From NCBI GenBank assembly GCA_009840005.1, contig VXOR01000002.1, positions 5,618-69,617 on the forward strand: a stretch of DNA of 64,000 nucleotides, read 5' to 3'. The DNA is from Gemmatimonadota bacterium. Its GTDB lineage: Bacteria; Latescibacterota; UBA2968; UBA8231. Of the stretch, positions 54,501 through 63,306 are shown in pieces. Both the position numbers and the translations under genes were made by a program. Under the pieces are notes generated by a model, which did not search any database, was not told the origin of the DNA, and saw nothing but the letters and a program-made list of their open reading frames with translations. How positions within the stretch are numbered: position 1 is the first letter of the stretch; each line of letters begins with the position of its first letter.

Positions 54501-54685
54501 GCATCTATGGCGGTCAAGTGGCCGGGCCGCTTCCAGTTGACCCAGTGCTGCTCACCTTCGACGACGACTTGGTCGCCGACAATATCGTATCCTTGCTGGG
54601 CATTGACCGAACTAGGAGCGCACATTCCGGCCAGCCAGACTGCTGCGTACGTAATCCCCTTACTGAATTTGCGGCTCGCTTTCAT
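51560..54685 (-). CDS. Large secreted surface protein with discoidin-like domain and FlgD-like C-terminus
   Basis: 1,041 residues; signal peptide ending SSVNA. Near residue 130 is a clear F5/8-discoidin module (ASNILDDDPTTFWEPN; DWWIEVHLGRVVPLERLRL). A second sandwich near 580 shares IRTRTGDQLLQ with the smaller paralogues. The protein contains several short repeats of a form like EALEEDERGPVRYFRKV (near 290, 325, 800 and 835), which I do not recognise. The C-terminus is the FlgD/gliding type (FTPNSDGINDVAEVG, IFRLDGTRVHTV, WDGRDDNGALVPPGLYLAQI), ending in AVVY. It is the biggest exported protein of the locus, next to the chaperone gene. Confidence 0.72.
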   Translation of the reverse strand: MKASRKFSKGITYAAVWLAGMCAPSSVNAQQGYDIVGDQVVVEGEQHWVNWKRPGHLTAIDASGAVRPRELRQVYNLLDDRNFERPVEIDKKAPRIATVDSTLRLDVLGNPLQDVSKNFIYDYIVRPGVSRVGSNPHLASNILDDDPTTFWEPNPDDPIGDWWIEVHLGRVVPLERLRLQFVDEQLGDPFLKFLLFFEKKQLPLVRDDSKLRFSIFAPFDGVNKDQRIFAFDSERTSGLLPADVSGLMAKRLPMGNADPNWTGRLVEVIRITITDTRGARSEQITQEEWEALPEGERGDVVYFVRDVAGREEPVDEATYEVLGPDRQGRRVYYRRELPRLAEVDAWGWGDNIALGMLETGGGIEHTIAASGGTGKAFDGQVASFYRHTYFLEEVPDDNILIADVGGTVWMDQMRILSEGYVQAPTVRGYTMRGSSGVRDAQGRLKWQLISPKQRDKNIDEGYYALLNDVQSPPIKLRFFEFITLKNQPPGNTGTQGFYNPGIGEFMIFSKGSPAEVVLESDAIELPGLVVLGSVRWEAELPPGTDVEIRTRTGDQLLQHIRYFDSGGGEVTADKHKKLPGFRAGPVDTSFVIGPDWTPWSQRYLHSGARVMSPSLRKFMQLQAKLVSNDRNVAPLLRRIEVDMHRPVLQNLLAEVWPEETSVGQVDTFEVYLQPTLLEEPRSERSPGYDEVLLSSEPSLDMRLLDVALGTEEEFARGQPLQFFAVERAEDAASADGAVLQILRSQGDSLQVRFPQVKRGESADVLPHRYYRLLVEEDEVPTRSDGRLLDLLSYERLDEELQGAIRYFRKTDRDGAQLEEVDAATFEALEEDERGPVRYFRKVTGVGNQSLFDSLGDTLSVAQYNRLGRAKGWVLGYGRLVRLRFAAAVFLHGTKLKTAMRNSAIEGPWQESDPGDVTHIRPGQGLVIGALGAGDVVDDLQVSPNPFTPNSDGINDVAEVGFSLFKVYEVRSLKLRIFRLDGTRVHTVAMRALGGRQNFAWDGRDDNGALVPPGLYLAQIEVDADQAGAAGQKRSRLIAVVY

Positions 54686-54709
54686 AACGGATTTTCCTTC
54701 CGTTGCCGC

Positions 54710-56347
54710 TCATTGCAGGCGGTCGGTAAAAAACACTACCTGAGTTTCGCCTTTGGCCCGCAGGGCTCCGATCAGTTCGACAATACCCTCTTGCTCGCGA
54801 CGCTGTCTCAGCAGGGCCTCCGCCCTTTTCCGCACCCGTTCAAAGGGCAGGGTCTGCCCTCCTTTTCGTCCCAAAACCCTAAAAACCGCAAAGCCATCGT
54901 GCGTCTCCACCGGCCCCACTAGTTCGCCTTCCTCAGCAGCAAATGCAGCGTCAACTAATTGTGGATAGCGGGATCGGAAGAGGCGGCGCAAAGTCATTTT
55001 TCCCGTTCTACCCGGTCCTGCGTGGGAGCCGACGCCCGATCTGTTCATCAGTGCAGACATCTCGGCACCTTGTTCGATCTCCTCCCGCAGGGACTGAGCT
55101 TGCGCTTCTGTCGCCATTAGGGCCTCGCGGATTTCCACCTCCTCTGGGCTGCGGAATTTATTTGCGTTGGCTTGGTAATAAGCCCGACTCTCGGCTTCTG
55201 AGATCGGCTCCTGCAAAGCCGTCTGCGCCTGCACCAAGGTCCGCAGAACCAACCATTCCCGTTTGCGCGCCAACCACTCCGCAAACTCCGGCTCCCGCTC
55301 CCAGCCCTTAGCCCGGGCGGCTGCGGCGAAAAGCCTAGGCCGCACTACCAAGTCCTCTAAAAGATCAACCCCTTGCTGGCCGCCGGGCAATTCTCCGCCC
55401 ATCCCCGCTTCTCTGAGCTCGGTCAAACCCTCCCCGAGCGCAATTTTCTCCTTCGAAAAGCTGTATAAAGTCTGGGGCGCTTCGTCCGGTGCCAGAACGA
55501 GATCCCGAATCGGTCCTTGCCGCAGCCGTTCCAGACCTTCGGCGTGCAGGCGCAGCCCGTAACTCTGGCTCAAGAGCTCAAACTCGCGCTCTAGTTCCGC
55601 TTGCCAAGCCTCGCTTTCCAGCAGACGGTGCACACCTTCCGAGTAGTCGGTCAACTCGGCCTTGCGATCCTCTGCAAAACGATAAATCTGCCACGCTCCC
55701 GGCAGACGCACTGGTCGAGCCACCCGTCCCTTTGGCAGAGAGAAAAAAGCCGCTCTCGGTACTTTGTACCAGTCCAAGTGGGACAGCCCAATCCACCCTA
55801 CTACCCCGTCTTGTTCTGCCACGGGATCGTTGTCGGCGAAGCGCTGCGCCAATTCGGCAAAGGCCCTGCCTTCCCGCAGTTCGCTCAGCACTTGGTCGCG
55901 CTCCTCTGGGCTCTCCACCACAATGCGACTGAGCAGCCGCTCCCGGTCAAAACCTCGGTCGAGAAAAGCGCGTTCCACCTGTGCCGCCTCCACTTTTACC
56001 CTCGGTGCTACTATCCGCAACTGATAGGTATTGACCAAGCGATTCCTGGCTAACCTTTCGACCGACCCTTTTACAGCCGCGCTCGAATCTATCCCCTTGG
56101 CCCGGGCTTCGTGGAAGAGCAGTTCCCGATCGATCATTGATTGCAGGTACTCCAAATCACCCGCCCGCCCCTCCTGCTCACTCTGCAGGCTAGCGGGTAG
56201 GCGCTCGACAAAACGCCGATATGCACTGGCCCGGATATCCACATCGCCGACCCGAGCAAGTACTGGATCGTCTTTGCCGCACCCCGCGAGCAATAGCGCG
56301 GCTGTAGCTAGACAAAAACCCGATGTGAGCAGCAGGGATCTTTTCAT
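54710..56347 (-). CDS. SurA-like peptidyl-prolyl isomerase lipoprotein (periplasmic chaperone)
   Basis: 545 residues. Lipoprotein signal with LLLAGC at residues 18-23. Residues 30-130 are the SurA/PrsA-type N-terminal helical chaperone domain (RVGDVDIRASAYRRFVERLP; EYLQSMIDRELLFHEAR). Two parvulin-like segments follow, near 140-230 (RIVVESPEERDQVLSELREGRAFAELAQRFA) and 405-500 (IREALMATEAQAQSLREEI; GPVETHDGFAVFRVLGRKGG). It would fold or escort the exported proteins encoded downstream, as SurA does for outer-membrane proteins. It heads the seven-gene run. Confidence 0.82.
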   Translation of the reverse strand: MKRSLLLTSGFCLATAALLLAGCGKDDPVLARVGDVDIRASAYRRFVERLPASLQSEQEGRAGDLEYLQSMIDRELLFHEARAKGIDSSAAVKGSVERLARNRLVNTYQLRIVAPRVKVEAAQVERAFLDRGFDRERLLSRIVVESPEERDQVLSELREGRAFAELAQRFADNDPVAEQDGVVGWIGLSHLDWYKVPRAAFFSLPKGRVARPVRLPGAWQIYRFAEDRKAELTDYSEGVHRLLESEAWQAELEREFELLSQSYGLRLHAEGLERLRQGPIRDLVLAPDEAPQTLYSFSKEKIALGEGLTELREAGMGGELPGGQQGVDLLEDLVVRPRLFAAAARAKGWEREPEFAEWLARKREWLVLRTLVQAQTALQEPISEAESRAYYQANANKFRSPEEVEIREALMATEAQAQSLREEIEQGAEMSALMNRSGVGSHAGPGRTGKMTLRRLFRSRYPQLVDAAFAAEEGELVGPVETHDGFAVFRVLGRKGGQTLPFERVRKRAEALLRQRREQEGIVELIGALRAKGETQVVFFTDRLQ

Positions 56348-56480
56348 TGGTGATAAAGCCTACTCGCGGCGGGCGGTGAAAGTCTTGAACAACTGGCCAA
56401 TAATTGTCTAACTAAATGTAAAATCCCTATTCCCGTGTCAATTTTTCTTTTTAACATGCACGCCCGATTGCCCTTTTTTG

Positions 56481-56548
56481 TGTCCGGCTATCTAGTCCAA
56501 CCGCGCCGTATCCTCAACGACCTAGAAGCCGCAGACAACAACCGCTTC
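56481..56548 (+). pseudogene. Degraded fragment of the fumarase gene
   Basis: About 67 bases agree by eye at roughly four of five positions with 57377-57443 of fumA (codons around residues 62-84, including the DNxRF part). It lies about 895 bases upstream of the matching place in the intact gene, same strand. It is the second gene relic placed just before its intact neighbour. Confidence 0.65.
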
Positions 56549-56625
56549 CCCAAGTGCGCTTTTGTAATATATTCTATTCTATGCTAATCGCATCCCACGG
56601 AGGTTTTACCTCAAGGAGGCTCCCA

Positions 56626-57186
56626 ATGTTTGCACTCGCCCCCATTATCCTCTCTGTCCTCGCCGTTTCTACAGCTTGGACCGACAGCGAAGTCGAAACT
56701 GTCACCCTGCTCACTACGCCTTGGGAAGGCCCCGTCGAGACAGAAGATGCCGCGATTATTTCACCTGAAATCCTCGGCGTGCGATTCTATCTAAACGACG
56801 AGGGTGAGGTAACTGACTTGCAATTCGAGTTTAGCCTCGTGCCGGATATCACATACTATCGGATTTGGCGAGAAGTCGAGATCACTCGCGGCATAGACGA
56901 AAACGGCAACGTGGTGACGCTCGAAGAGCCGGCTAGCGAATTTGTTCCTTGGGCGAACGTGAAAGCCGACGAGATAGCAAACGCCGAGAAGGGCACTGTC
57001 ATTGTCTCTCCCCTCGGCTTAGTACTAACCGAACTAACCGACTGGGCTATCTCCGCCACTATCGAACGCGAAGGCGCGCTCTATCGCTCGCCGCTAAGTT
57101 ACTTTGATCTACCCTCGTCGCTGCCAACAGCCGTCGAAAGCAAAAGTTGGGGACAGATCAAGTACCACACTATTGCCCCTAACTAA
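56626..57186 (+). CDS. Small secreted protein with C-terminal SWGxIK motif
   Basis: 186 residues from the ATG at 56626 (AAGGAGG, seven bases upstream). Signal peptide ([17 protein letters not shown]). The body is acidic and rich in beta strands ([51 protein letters not shown]). The C-terminus [19 protein letters not shown] resembles that of the CBM9-like protein at 39936-40847 (TAVEAESWGRIKAQYQ). It lies eight bases before the fumarase gene. No known domain is recognised; the shared ending may be a sorting or processing signal. Confidence 0.6.
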   Translation: MFALAPIILSVLAVSTAWTDSEVETVTLLTTPWEGPVETEDAAIISPEILGVRFYLNDEGEVTDLQFEFSLVPDITYYRIWREVEITRGIDENGNVVTLEEPASEFVPWANVKADEIANAEKGTVIVSPLGLVLTELTDWAISATIEREGALYRSPLSYFDLPSSLPTAVESKSWGQIKYHTIAPN

Positions 57187-57194
57187 GGATTCCA

Positions 57195-58820
<1,626 letters not shown>

Positions 58821-58871
58821 GCCGATCCTCCGCCAAATCCTCACCATAGCAGTCAACGCGGGAGGTGGTGT

Positions 58872-59678
58872 GTGAAACTCGCAAACAAGACAGCGGTCGT
58901 CACCGGTGCCGCGACCGGCCTCGGCCGCGCCACTGCCATCGGCGCGGCTCGCGAAGGGGCGCAACTCGTCCTCGCTGACATCGATGAGGCTGGCGGCGAA
59001 GCTACGGCCCAGTTAATCTCCGATGAAGGAGGCACAGCTCACTTCGTACACACCGATTTGAGCCGGTCTGTAGACGTTCGCCGCTTGATGGACACCGCTG
59101 GCGAGCACTTCGGCCACCTCGACATCCTGATCAATCCAGCGGCCATCCTCGTCGATGCGGGAACGCGTATCGATGAGTATTCCGAAGAGTCCTGGCGGCG
59201 CGTTATCGACGTCAACCTCACCGGCAGCTTCCTGCTGTTGAAGTACGCCGTCCCCCTGCTGCAGAAGGCGGGTGGAGGCGTGGTTTTGCTGGTCATATCC
59301 GGTGCTGGCGTGTTGGGTGGCAGTGCCTCCCTTCCGTATGGATCGAGCAAAGGGGGTGTCCGCGGGCTAGTTCTGGTGGCCCGTGAACAACTCCGCCCCC
59401 TGAACATCCGCATCCACGCCGTATCTCCGGGAGAGATGGCGACGAATATGAAGCTGGGCGCTATCCGCGAGATGGCCGAAAAAGCAGGACGCTCTGCCGA
59501 CAAAGCAGAGCGGGAATCGCGCCCCGGTCTGTCGCCGCCCGAGCATTCAGCCGTCAAGCTCATCGATCTCGCCTCCGACGCGGGAGCGGCCGCCGGTGAC
59601 GCTGTGACTATCTTCGACGGCGACTGGGATATCGAGACCCACTCCTTGCGAACCCCATCTGACCGCAGGTTGCAATAG
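58872..59678 (+). CDS. Short-chain dehydrogenase/reductase
   Basis: 268 residues with a GTG start (GGAGG upstream). NAD(P)-binding TGAATGLGRA at 11-20, the NNAG motif altered to INPAA, catalytic Ser143, Tyr156 and Lys160 (PYGSSKGG), and the substrate-side VSPGEMATNM. It has the fold of classical SDRs that oxidise alcohols or reduce ketones; Asp37 (LADIDEA) suggests NAD preference. It is 32 bases before a dioxygenase gene, with which it may act in succession on one compound. Confidence 0.9.
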   Translation: MKLANKTAVVTGAATGLGRATAIGAAREGAQLVLADIDEAGGEATAQLISDEGGTAHFVHTDLSRSVDVRRLMDTAGEHFGHLDILINPAAILVDAGTRIDEYSEESWRRVIDVNLTGSFLLLKYAVPLLQKAGGGVVLLVISGAGVLGGSASLPYGSSKGGVRGLVLVAREQLRPLNIRIHAVSPGEMATNMKLGAIREMAEKAGRSADKAERESRPGLSPPEHSAVKLIDLASDAGAAAGDAVTIFDGDWDIETHSLRTPSDRRLQ

Positions 59679-59710
59679 GGACTGATGCCACACTGCACGG
59701 AGAAAACAGC

Positions 59711-60556
59711 ATGAAATTCAGCGAAGCACAATTGGAGCAGTACCGCACTAAAGGCTACGTCATCGTCGACTGCCCGTTCCCCGAAAGTCTCACCGAGGCG
59801 TGCATGGCCGCGGTCGAAAAGGCTTCCCAAGATCCATCGGAAGGAGCGGCGGACGGCAGCAAGAGGAATCACTTTTACCTGCGGCCACAACTGAAAGACT
59901 CGTACTGGTGCGCCCTCGATCACTCCCTGCCGTTCATGCAGATCATCCTGCATCCCGAAATCATCGAACTCGCCCGCCAACTGAACGCGGACCGCGATAT
60001 CTATCTGCGCAACGGCGGCATCAACGAGCAAGCCCCGAACCGGTCGGTCGGGTGGCACATCGACGGAGGTCCGGGGTGGGCGGAGTTCATGCACTACTTC
60101 TCCGGGGCGTCGCGCAGGAACGGATGTCTGCGCATCGTCCCAGGCAGTCACAGTGGGCCGCCCACCTCTCTCCAAGAGACGGCCACCCGGCTCAGGGAGG
60201 AGCGGGGAATCCCCGGTTCGCAGGCCGATGACGGCTGGGAAGACGTCGCACTTGACGACGAGATTTCCCTAGAGGTCGAGCCCCACCAGCTAATCGTCCG
60301 CCATGCCAAGCTGTTTCACTCAACGTGGCTCAACCGCACCAGTGCCTGTCGGTATCTGAGCCACTGGCTGTTCCATCCGCACGCGATCGACAATCATCGC
60401 TTTACGTGGGGGGACTACCTGACGCCTGAGCTGCTCGATGCGCTGAGTCCCAAGCAGCGGGAGGTGCTGTGGCTGGATCGCGAATTCGCTATCGATCCGT
60501 CATATGATGGGGAGCGGTCGCGCGAGTTGGGACGAGTACAGTGGGGGGTCGTCTGA
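59711..60556 (+). CDS. Phytanoyl-CoA dioxygenase (PhyH) family protein
   Basis: 281 residues. The iron(II)/2-oxoglutarate site is visible: VGWHIDGG (His116, Asp118), LFHSTWLNRT (His203, with Arg209 for 2-oxoglutarate). The core ends in RYLSHWLFHP. It is not closely similar to the copy at 5301-6110. It follows the SDR gene by 32 bases, so the two are probably one transcript that ends in the palindromic element at 60618-60767. Substrate unknown. Confidence 0.87.
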   Translation: MKFSEAQLEQYRTKGYVIVDCPFPESLTEACMAAVEKASQDPSEGAADGSKRNHFYLRPQLKDSYWCALDHSLPFMQIILHPEIIELARQLNADRDIYLRNGGINEQAPNRSVGWHIDGGPGWAEFMHYFSGASRRNGCLRIVPGSHSGPPTSLQETATRLREERGIPGSQADDGWEDVALDDEISLEVEPHQLIVRHAKLFHSTWLNRTSACRYLSHWLFHPHAIDNHRFTWGDYLTPELLDALSPKQREVLWLDREFAIDPSYDGERSRELGRVQWGVV

Positions 60557-60617
60557 ACAGCAGGGACTGCACCCGTGGATTTCCGTTCAATCGCTCCGGG
60601 ATCTAATTGAGTAACTG

Positions 60618-60767
60618 ATGTTACGAACAGGTCCTAGGTATGGGACGCTTCGCTCCGCTCAGCATGACAAGGACCGGCCTTTTCCTTTGCCTGTCATGCT
60701 GAGCGGAGCGAAGCGGAGTCGAAGCATCCCATACCCAATACTCGTGCGTAATGTCAATGCGTAACAT
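60618..60767. repeat. Palindromic dispersed repeat (relative of 5067-5246)
   Basis: Inverted arms from 60637 and up to 60735 (ggtatgggacgcttcg against its complement, with a ten-base insertion in one arm), flanked by an 8-base inverted pair, atgttacg at 60618-60625 and cgtaacat at 60760-60767. The core words GCTTCG and GTCATGCTGAGCG are shared with the element at 5067-5246. It may also act as a terminator for the SDR/dioxygenase genes. Confidence 0.6.
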
Positions 60768-60811
60768 TAAGAATGTGCCCCTGCCCTCGCATAGGCTACC
60801 CACCGGCGATT

Positions 60812-60985
60812 TCAGCCACCTTGCGTTGTAGGCGCGCCTACGCGCTCGGCCCGTTCCCACTCATCGACTAATTCGACCATGTCCGCGTCCTCGCGGACCG
60901 CGTCAAAGCGGTAACGATCGACCAAGATCGCGTAGGCGCGGTGATCTCCCTCCAAGCACGCCTCTACCAATTGGGCGTCGTTCAC
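60812..60985 (-). pseudogene. Truncated sigma-70/ECF sigma factor (region 2 start only)
   Basis: 57 residues from GTG 60985, which has a perfect AAGGAG site. DAQLVEACLEGDHRAYAILVDRYR is the usual start of sigma-70 family region 2. After it the sequence (FDAVREDADMVELVDEWERAERV) is unlike the -10-recognition helices, and regions 2.3 to 4 are missing. So it is either a relic or a short protein that borrows the ribosome site. I favour a remnant of a deleted gene. Confidence 0.55.
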
Positions 60986-61119
60986 GAAAACTCCTTTTTT
61001 CGAGTGCACTCGCCCTATAAATGCCCGAGACCAAAAAAAATAACGCATCGCCGCGATATATCCGTCTCGAATTTCAGGATGCGGTTGATAAGATGTGAAC
61101 TACAGTTTACATTCCTCAA

Positions 61120-61427
61120 GTGATCAAGGTGATAGAAAGCGCTGCGTTTCGGCGCTGGATTCGCGGATTGCGCGACCGAAGCGCGGTCGCACGCACGTTT
61201 GCGAAACGTCTCGCTGGGCAATGTCGGAGACGACAAGCCGCTCGGAGGTGGACTATTTGAGCTTCGTGTGCATCACGGACCGGGCTATCGCCTCTACTGC
61301 CTGCGCGACGCAGCGGTGGTTGTCGTACTTTGCGGAGGAGACAAGGGCAGTCAGCAGCGCGACATCGAAGCTGGCTACCCCTCGGCAAAAGTGGGATCGA
61401 GCGCGGCGATGTCCACGCATTCCGTAA
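61120..61427 (+). pseudogene. HigB/RelE-like toxin (Gp49 family), frameshifted twice
   Basis: Frame 1 reads VIKVIESAAFRRWIRGLRDR; near 61195 it must switch to read SLGNVGDDKPLGGGLFELRV, then GPGYRLYCLRDAAVVVVLCG and GDKGSQQRDIEA; near 61372 a second switch leads to TPRQKWDRARR and a stop at 61425. The pieces together match the addiction-module killer family (GNxGDxKxxGxGxxELR, GPGYRxY, GGDKxxQxxDI). Two one-base shifts of the same kind make it non-functional, unless the base calls are wrong. No antitoxin gene is recognised after it. Confidence 0.65.
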
Positions 61428-61540
61428 CCGCAGCATGCAGCGCCGGTGTCTGCGCTACCACAACCGCCCGTACGACGATCTGCCCCTCCGACCATGTACT
61501 CGGTAACATGTCTCTATCACTCTCTGAACCGAGTAAAGCG

Positions 61541-62413
61541 CTATTTCTTCGCTTTCCTCAGCGCCCCCTCAAACGCCTGCTCGATCTCGCCGCGCGCGAC
61601 GATTGCGTCCTTCCACACGTCGGGGAAACAGTCGAGCGCATAGCCCGACCCCTTCGGCCCCAGCTCGACGACAGCCCATAGCTCGGTGGCACCGCGCTGT
61701 CCCTTGACCCAGTTGTAGAGCAAGTGCTTGAGGAAGTTGTCGCGCCAAGTGATAAAATCTGCGTCCAGCACCCCGCGGCCATTGGTGACTGGCGTCTGGC
61801 AATGGCTGCCCGTAAAGGTGCGGAAGTGAATCAACTCGCTCATTCTGAGCAGGTCGGGGCGATACTCGGCGATGCGCTCCCAGAAATTGGTGGGCCGTAG
61901 CTGTTTGATGATCGCCGGGTGCGAGTGATCGAAATTCGTGCGCAGCTTCTCCTTGTAGCGCTTCTCGTATTGCGCCGCCAGCGCCAGCCCCTTCTCCGGG
62001 GTCTCGGTACATGTGTCGCGATGCCATTCAATCGCCGGTTTGAGCTTAAGCTCTTTGCCCGCCTTCATCACCGCCCGCGCCACGGTCACCGCCTTGCGGA
62101 TCTCGGTATCGTGGTCGCAAAGCTGAACGTTTATGTGCTCGGCACCAGCTTCCTTAAAAGCCGCCAGTTTTGGCCCGGCTTCTTCTACTGTGGCTATATC
62201 GACTCCCCCGACGAGTTGTAGTCCGTGCTTGGCGCACGCCTCGGCGATTTCGGGATCGGCCCCGGCGCTGAAGCCGACAAAGCCAGCGTCCTTGGCCGCG
62301 CGGACTTTGCGGTCCATCGACCACTGCTTGGCCTCGGACGGATAATTAGTCAGTGTCCACGCCGCAGCACAGAGTTTGAGTTGCGGTCTTTTAGCCTGCT
62401 TTTTCTTAGCCAT
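61541..62413 (-). CDS. Sugar phosphate isomerase/epimerase-like TIM-barrel protein
   Basis: 290 residues from the ATG at 62411-62413 with an AAGGAG site. After a lysine-rich start come barrel elements of the AP-endonuclease-2/xylose-isomerase-like family: AKDAGFVGFSAGADPEI, HINVQLCDHDT, KPAIEWHRDTCTETPEKG, LRTNFDHSHP, RGATELWAVVELGPKG. The Glu, Asp, His and Glu at strand ends are the probable metal ligands. Such enzymes isomerise or epimerise sugar phosphates or keto-acids. It has no neighbours in an obvious pathway and is separated from the next gene by 68 bases. Confidence 0.78.
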   Translation of the reverse strand: MAKKKQAKRPQLKLCAAAWTLTNYPSEAKQWSMDRKVRAAKDAGFVGFSAGADPEIAEACAKHGLQLVGGVDIATVEEAGPKLAAFKEAGAEHINVQLCDHDTEIRKAVTVARAVMKAGKELKLKPAIEWHRDTCTETPEKGLALAAQYEKRYKEKLRTNFDHSHPAIIKQLRPTNFWERIAEYRPDLLRMSELIHFRTFTGSHCQTPVTNGRGVLDADFITWRDNFLKHLLYNWVKGQRGATELWAVVELGPKGSGYALDCFPDVWKDAIVARGEIEQAFEGALRKAKK

Positions 62414-62481
62414 TGTTCGCTCCTTTAGATGGGTTAAGTGTAGGGCAAGCGCGCTATACTGCCACGCTTGCCCTCCAGTAC

Positions 62482-63306
62482 TTACGCGAATACAATGCGC
62501 GCAGTCAAAGGCACGTTGGCCCTATGGCATTGATCCTCGGAAAAGTATTTTGTTATCGATTCTCCCAACTCGCGCTTTGGCAGCAACGATTTGGGGAAAT
62601 TTTCAATTGTCCTGAGTTTGTAAATTACTGCTTCGTCTAAGTCCTTAACCGAGTCCTCAAGGTTAGGAAGATACGCCTCGCAATTGACCGCATCCAACAA
62701 TGGAATGTTTTCGTTCAAAGGAATGTCAACACCCACCTTGTATTTTAACTCGTACTGAAGGCTTTTCGCCTTCTCCAGTGCCTCAGAAGCATTCCTGAAC
62801 TTGGTAATGTCCCAAGTACCATCGCAGAGATAACCAAGAGCTGTCGATATGTGCTGCTTCTCGAACTTCTTTTTAGCACTATCGAATTGTCTCAGAGTAG
62901 AACCAGCAATACCGATAATAGGACCAGCATCTTCCGACTTAGGATATTTTTCACGCAAGCCGAATTTGTGGAAAAGTCCGAGTTTTTGGGACTGGGTAAC
63001 GCGACGACTACGACGGGCCATCGGGGTCAGTTCCTTCCACTTGTCATCTTTAATCCAAAATTCTAAATCCTCCTTTTCGTGAACAACAACAAGATTGCCC
63101 CCAAAGATGTGTAAGAAAATGCTGACAACTTCACGATTATTAGTTTGAAACTCCTCTACCGTTTTTGAATAAGAGAGCAGTTCCACTGCGCTACGGAACA
63201 AGTCAGGTACCCCGTTCTTGATTATAGCAGAAACCTCAGCGTCTGAGAGGGATCCGCTATCGATAGCGGAGCGAATTTGACTGATGCCACGAAGATATTG
63301 GGCCAT
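62482..63306 (-). CDS. Hypothetical protein of unknown family
   Basis: 274 residues; the ATG has an excellent AAAGGAGG site and the frame is clean, so it is a real gene. It is soluble, lysine- and glutamate-rich, with helices (LFRSAVELLSYSKTVEEFQ), a strand-rich part (GGNLVVVHEKEDLEFWIKDDKW) and a middle basic stretch (ARRSRRVTQSQKLGL). I see no catalytic motif and do not recognise the family. Base composition is clearly more AT-rich than the rest of the window, so it may have been acquired by transfer. It borders the gene-free AT-rich end. Confidence 0.6.
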   Translation of the reverse strand: MAQYLRGISQIRSAIDSGSLSDAEVSAIIKNGVPDLFRSAVELLSYSKTVEEFQTNNREVVSIFLHIFGGNLVVVHEKEDLEFWIKDDKWKELTPMARRSRRVTQSQKLGLFHKFGLREKYPKSEDAGPIIGIAGSTLRQFDSAKKKFEKQHISTALGYLCDGTWDITKFRNASEALEKAKSLQYELKYKVGVDIPLNENIPLLDAVNCEAYLPNLEDSVKDLDEAVIYKLRTIENFPKSLLPKRELGESITKYFSEDQCHRANVPLTARIVFA

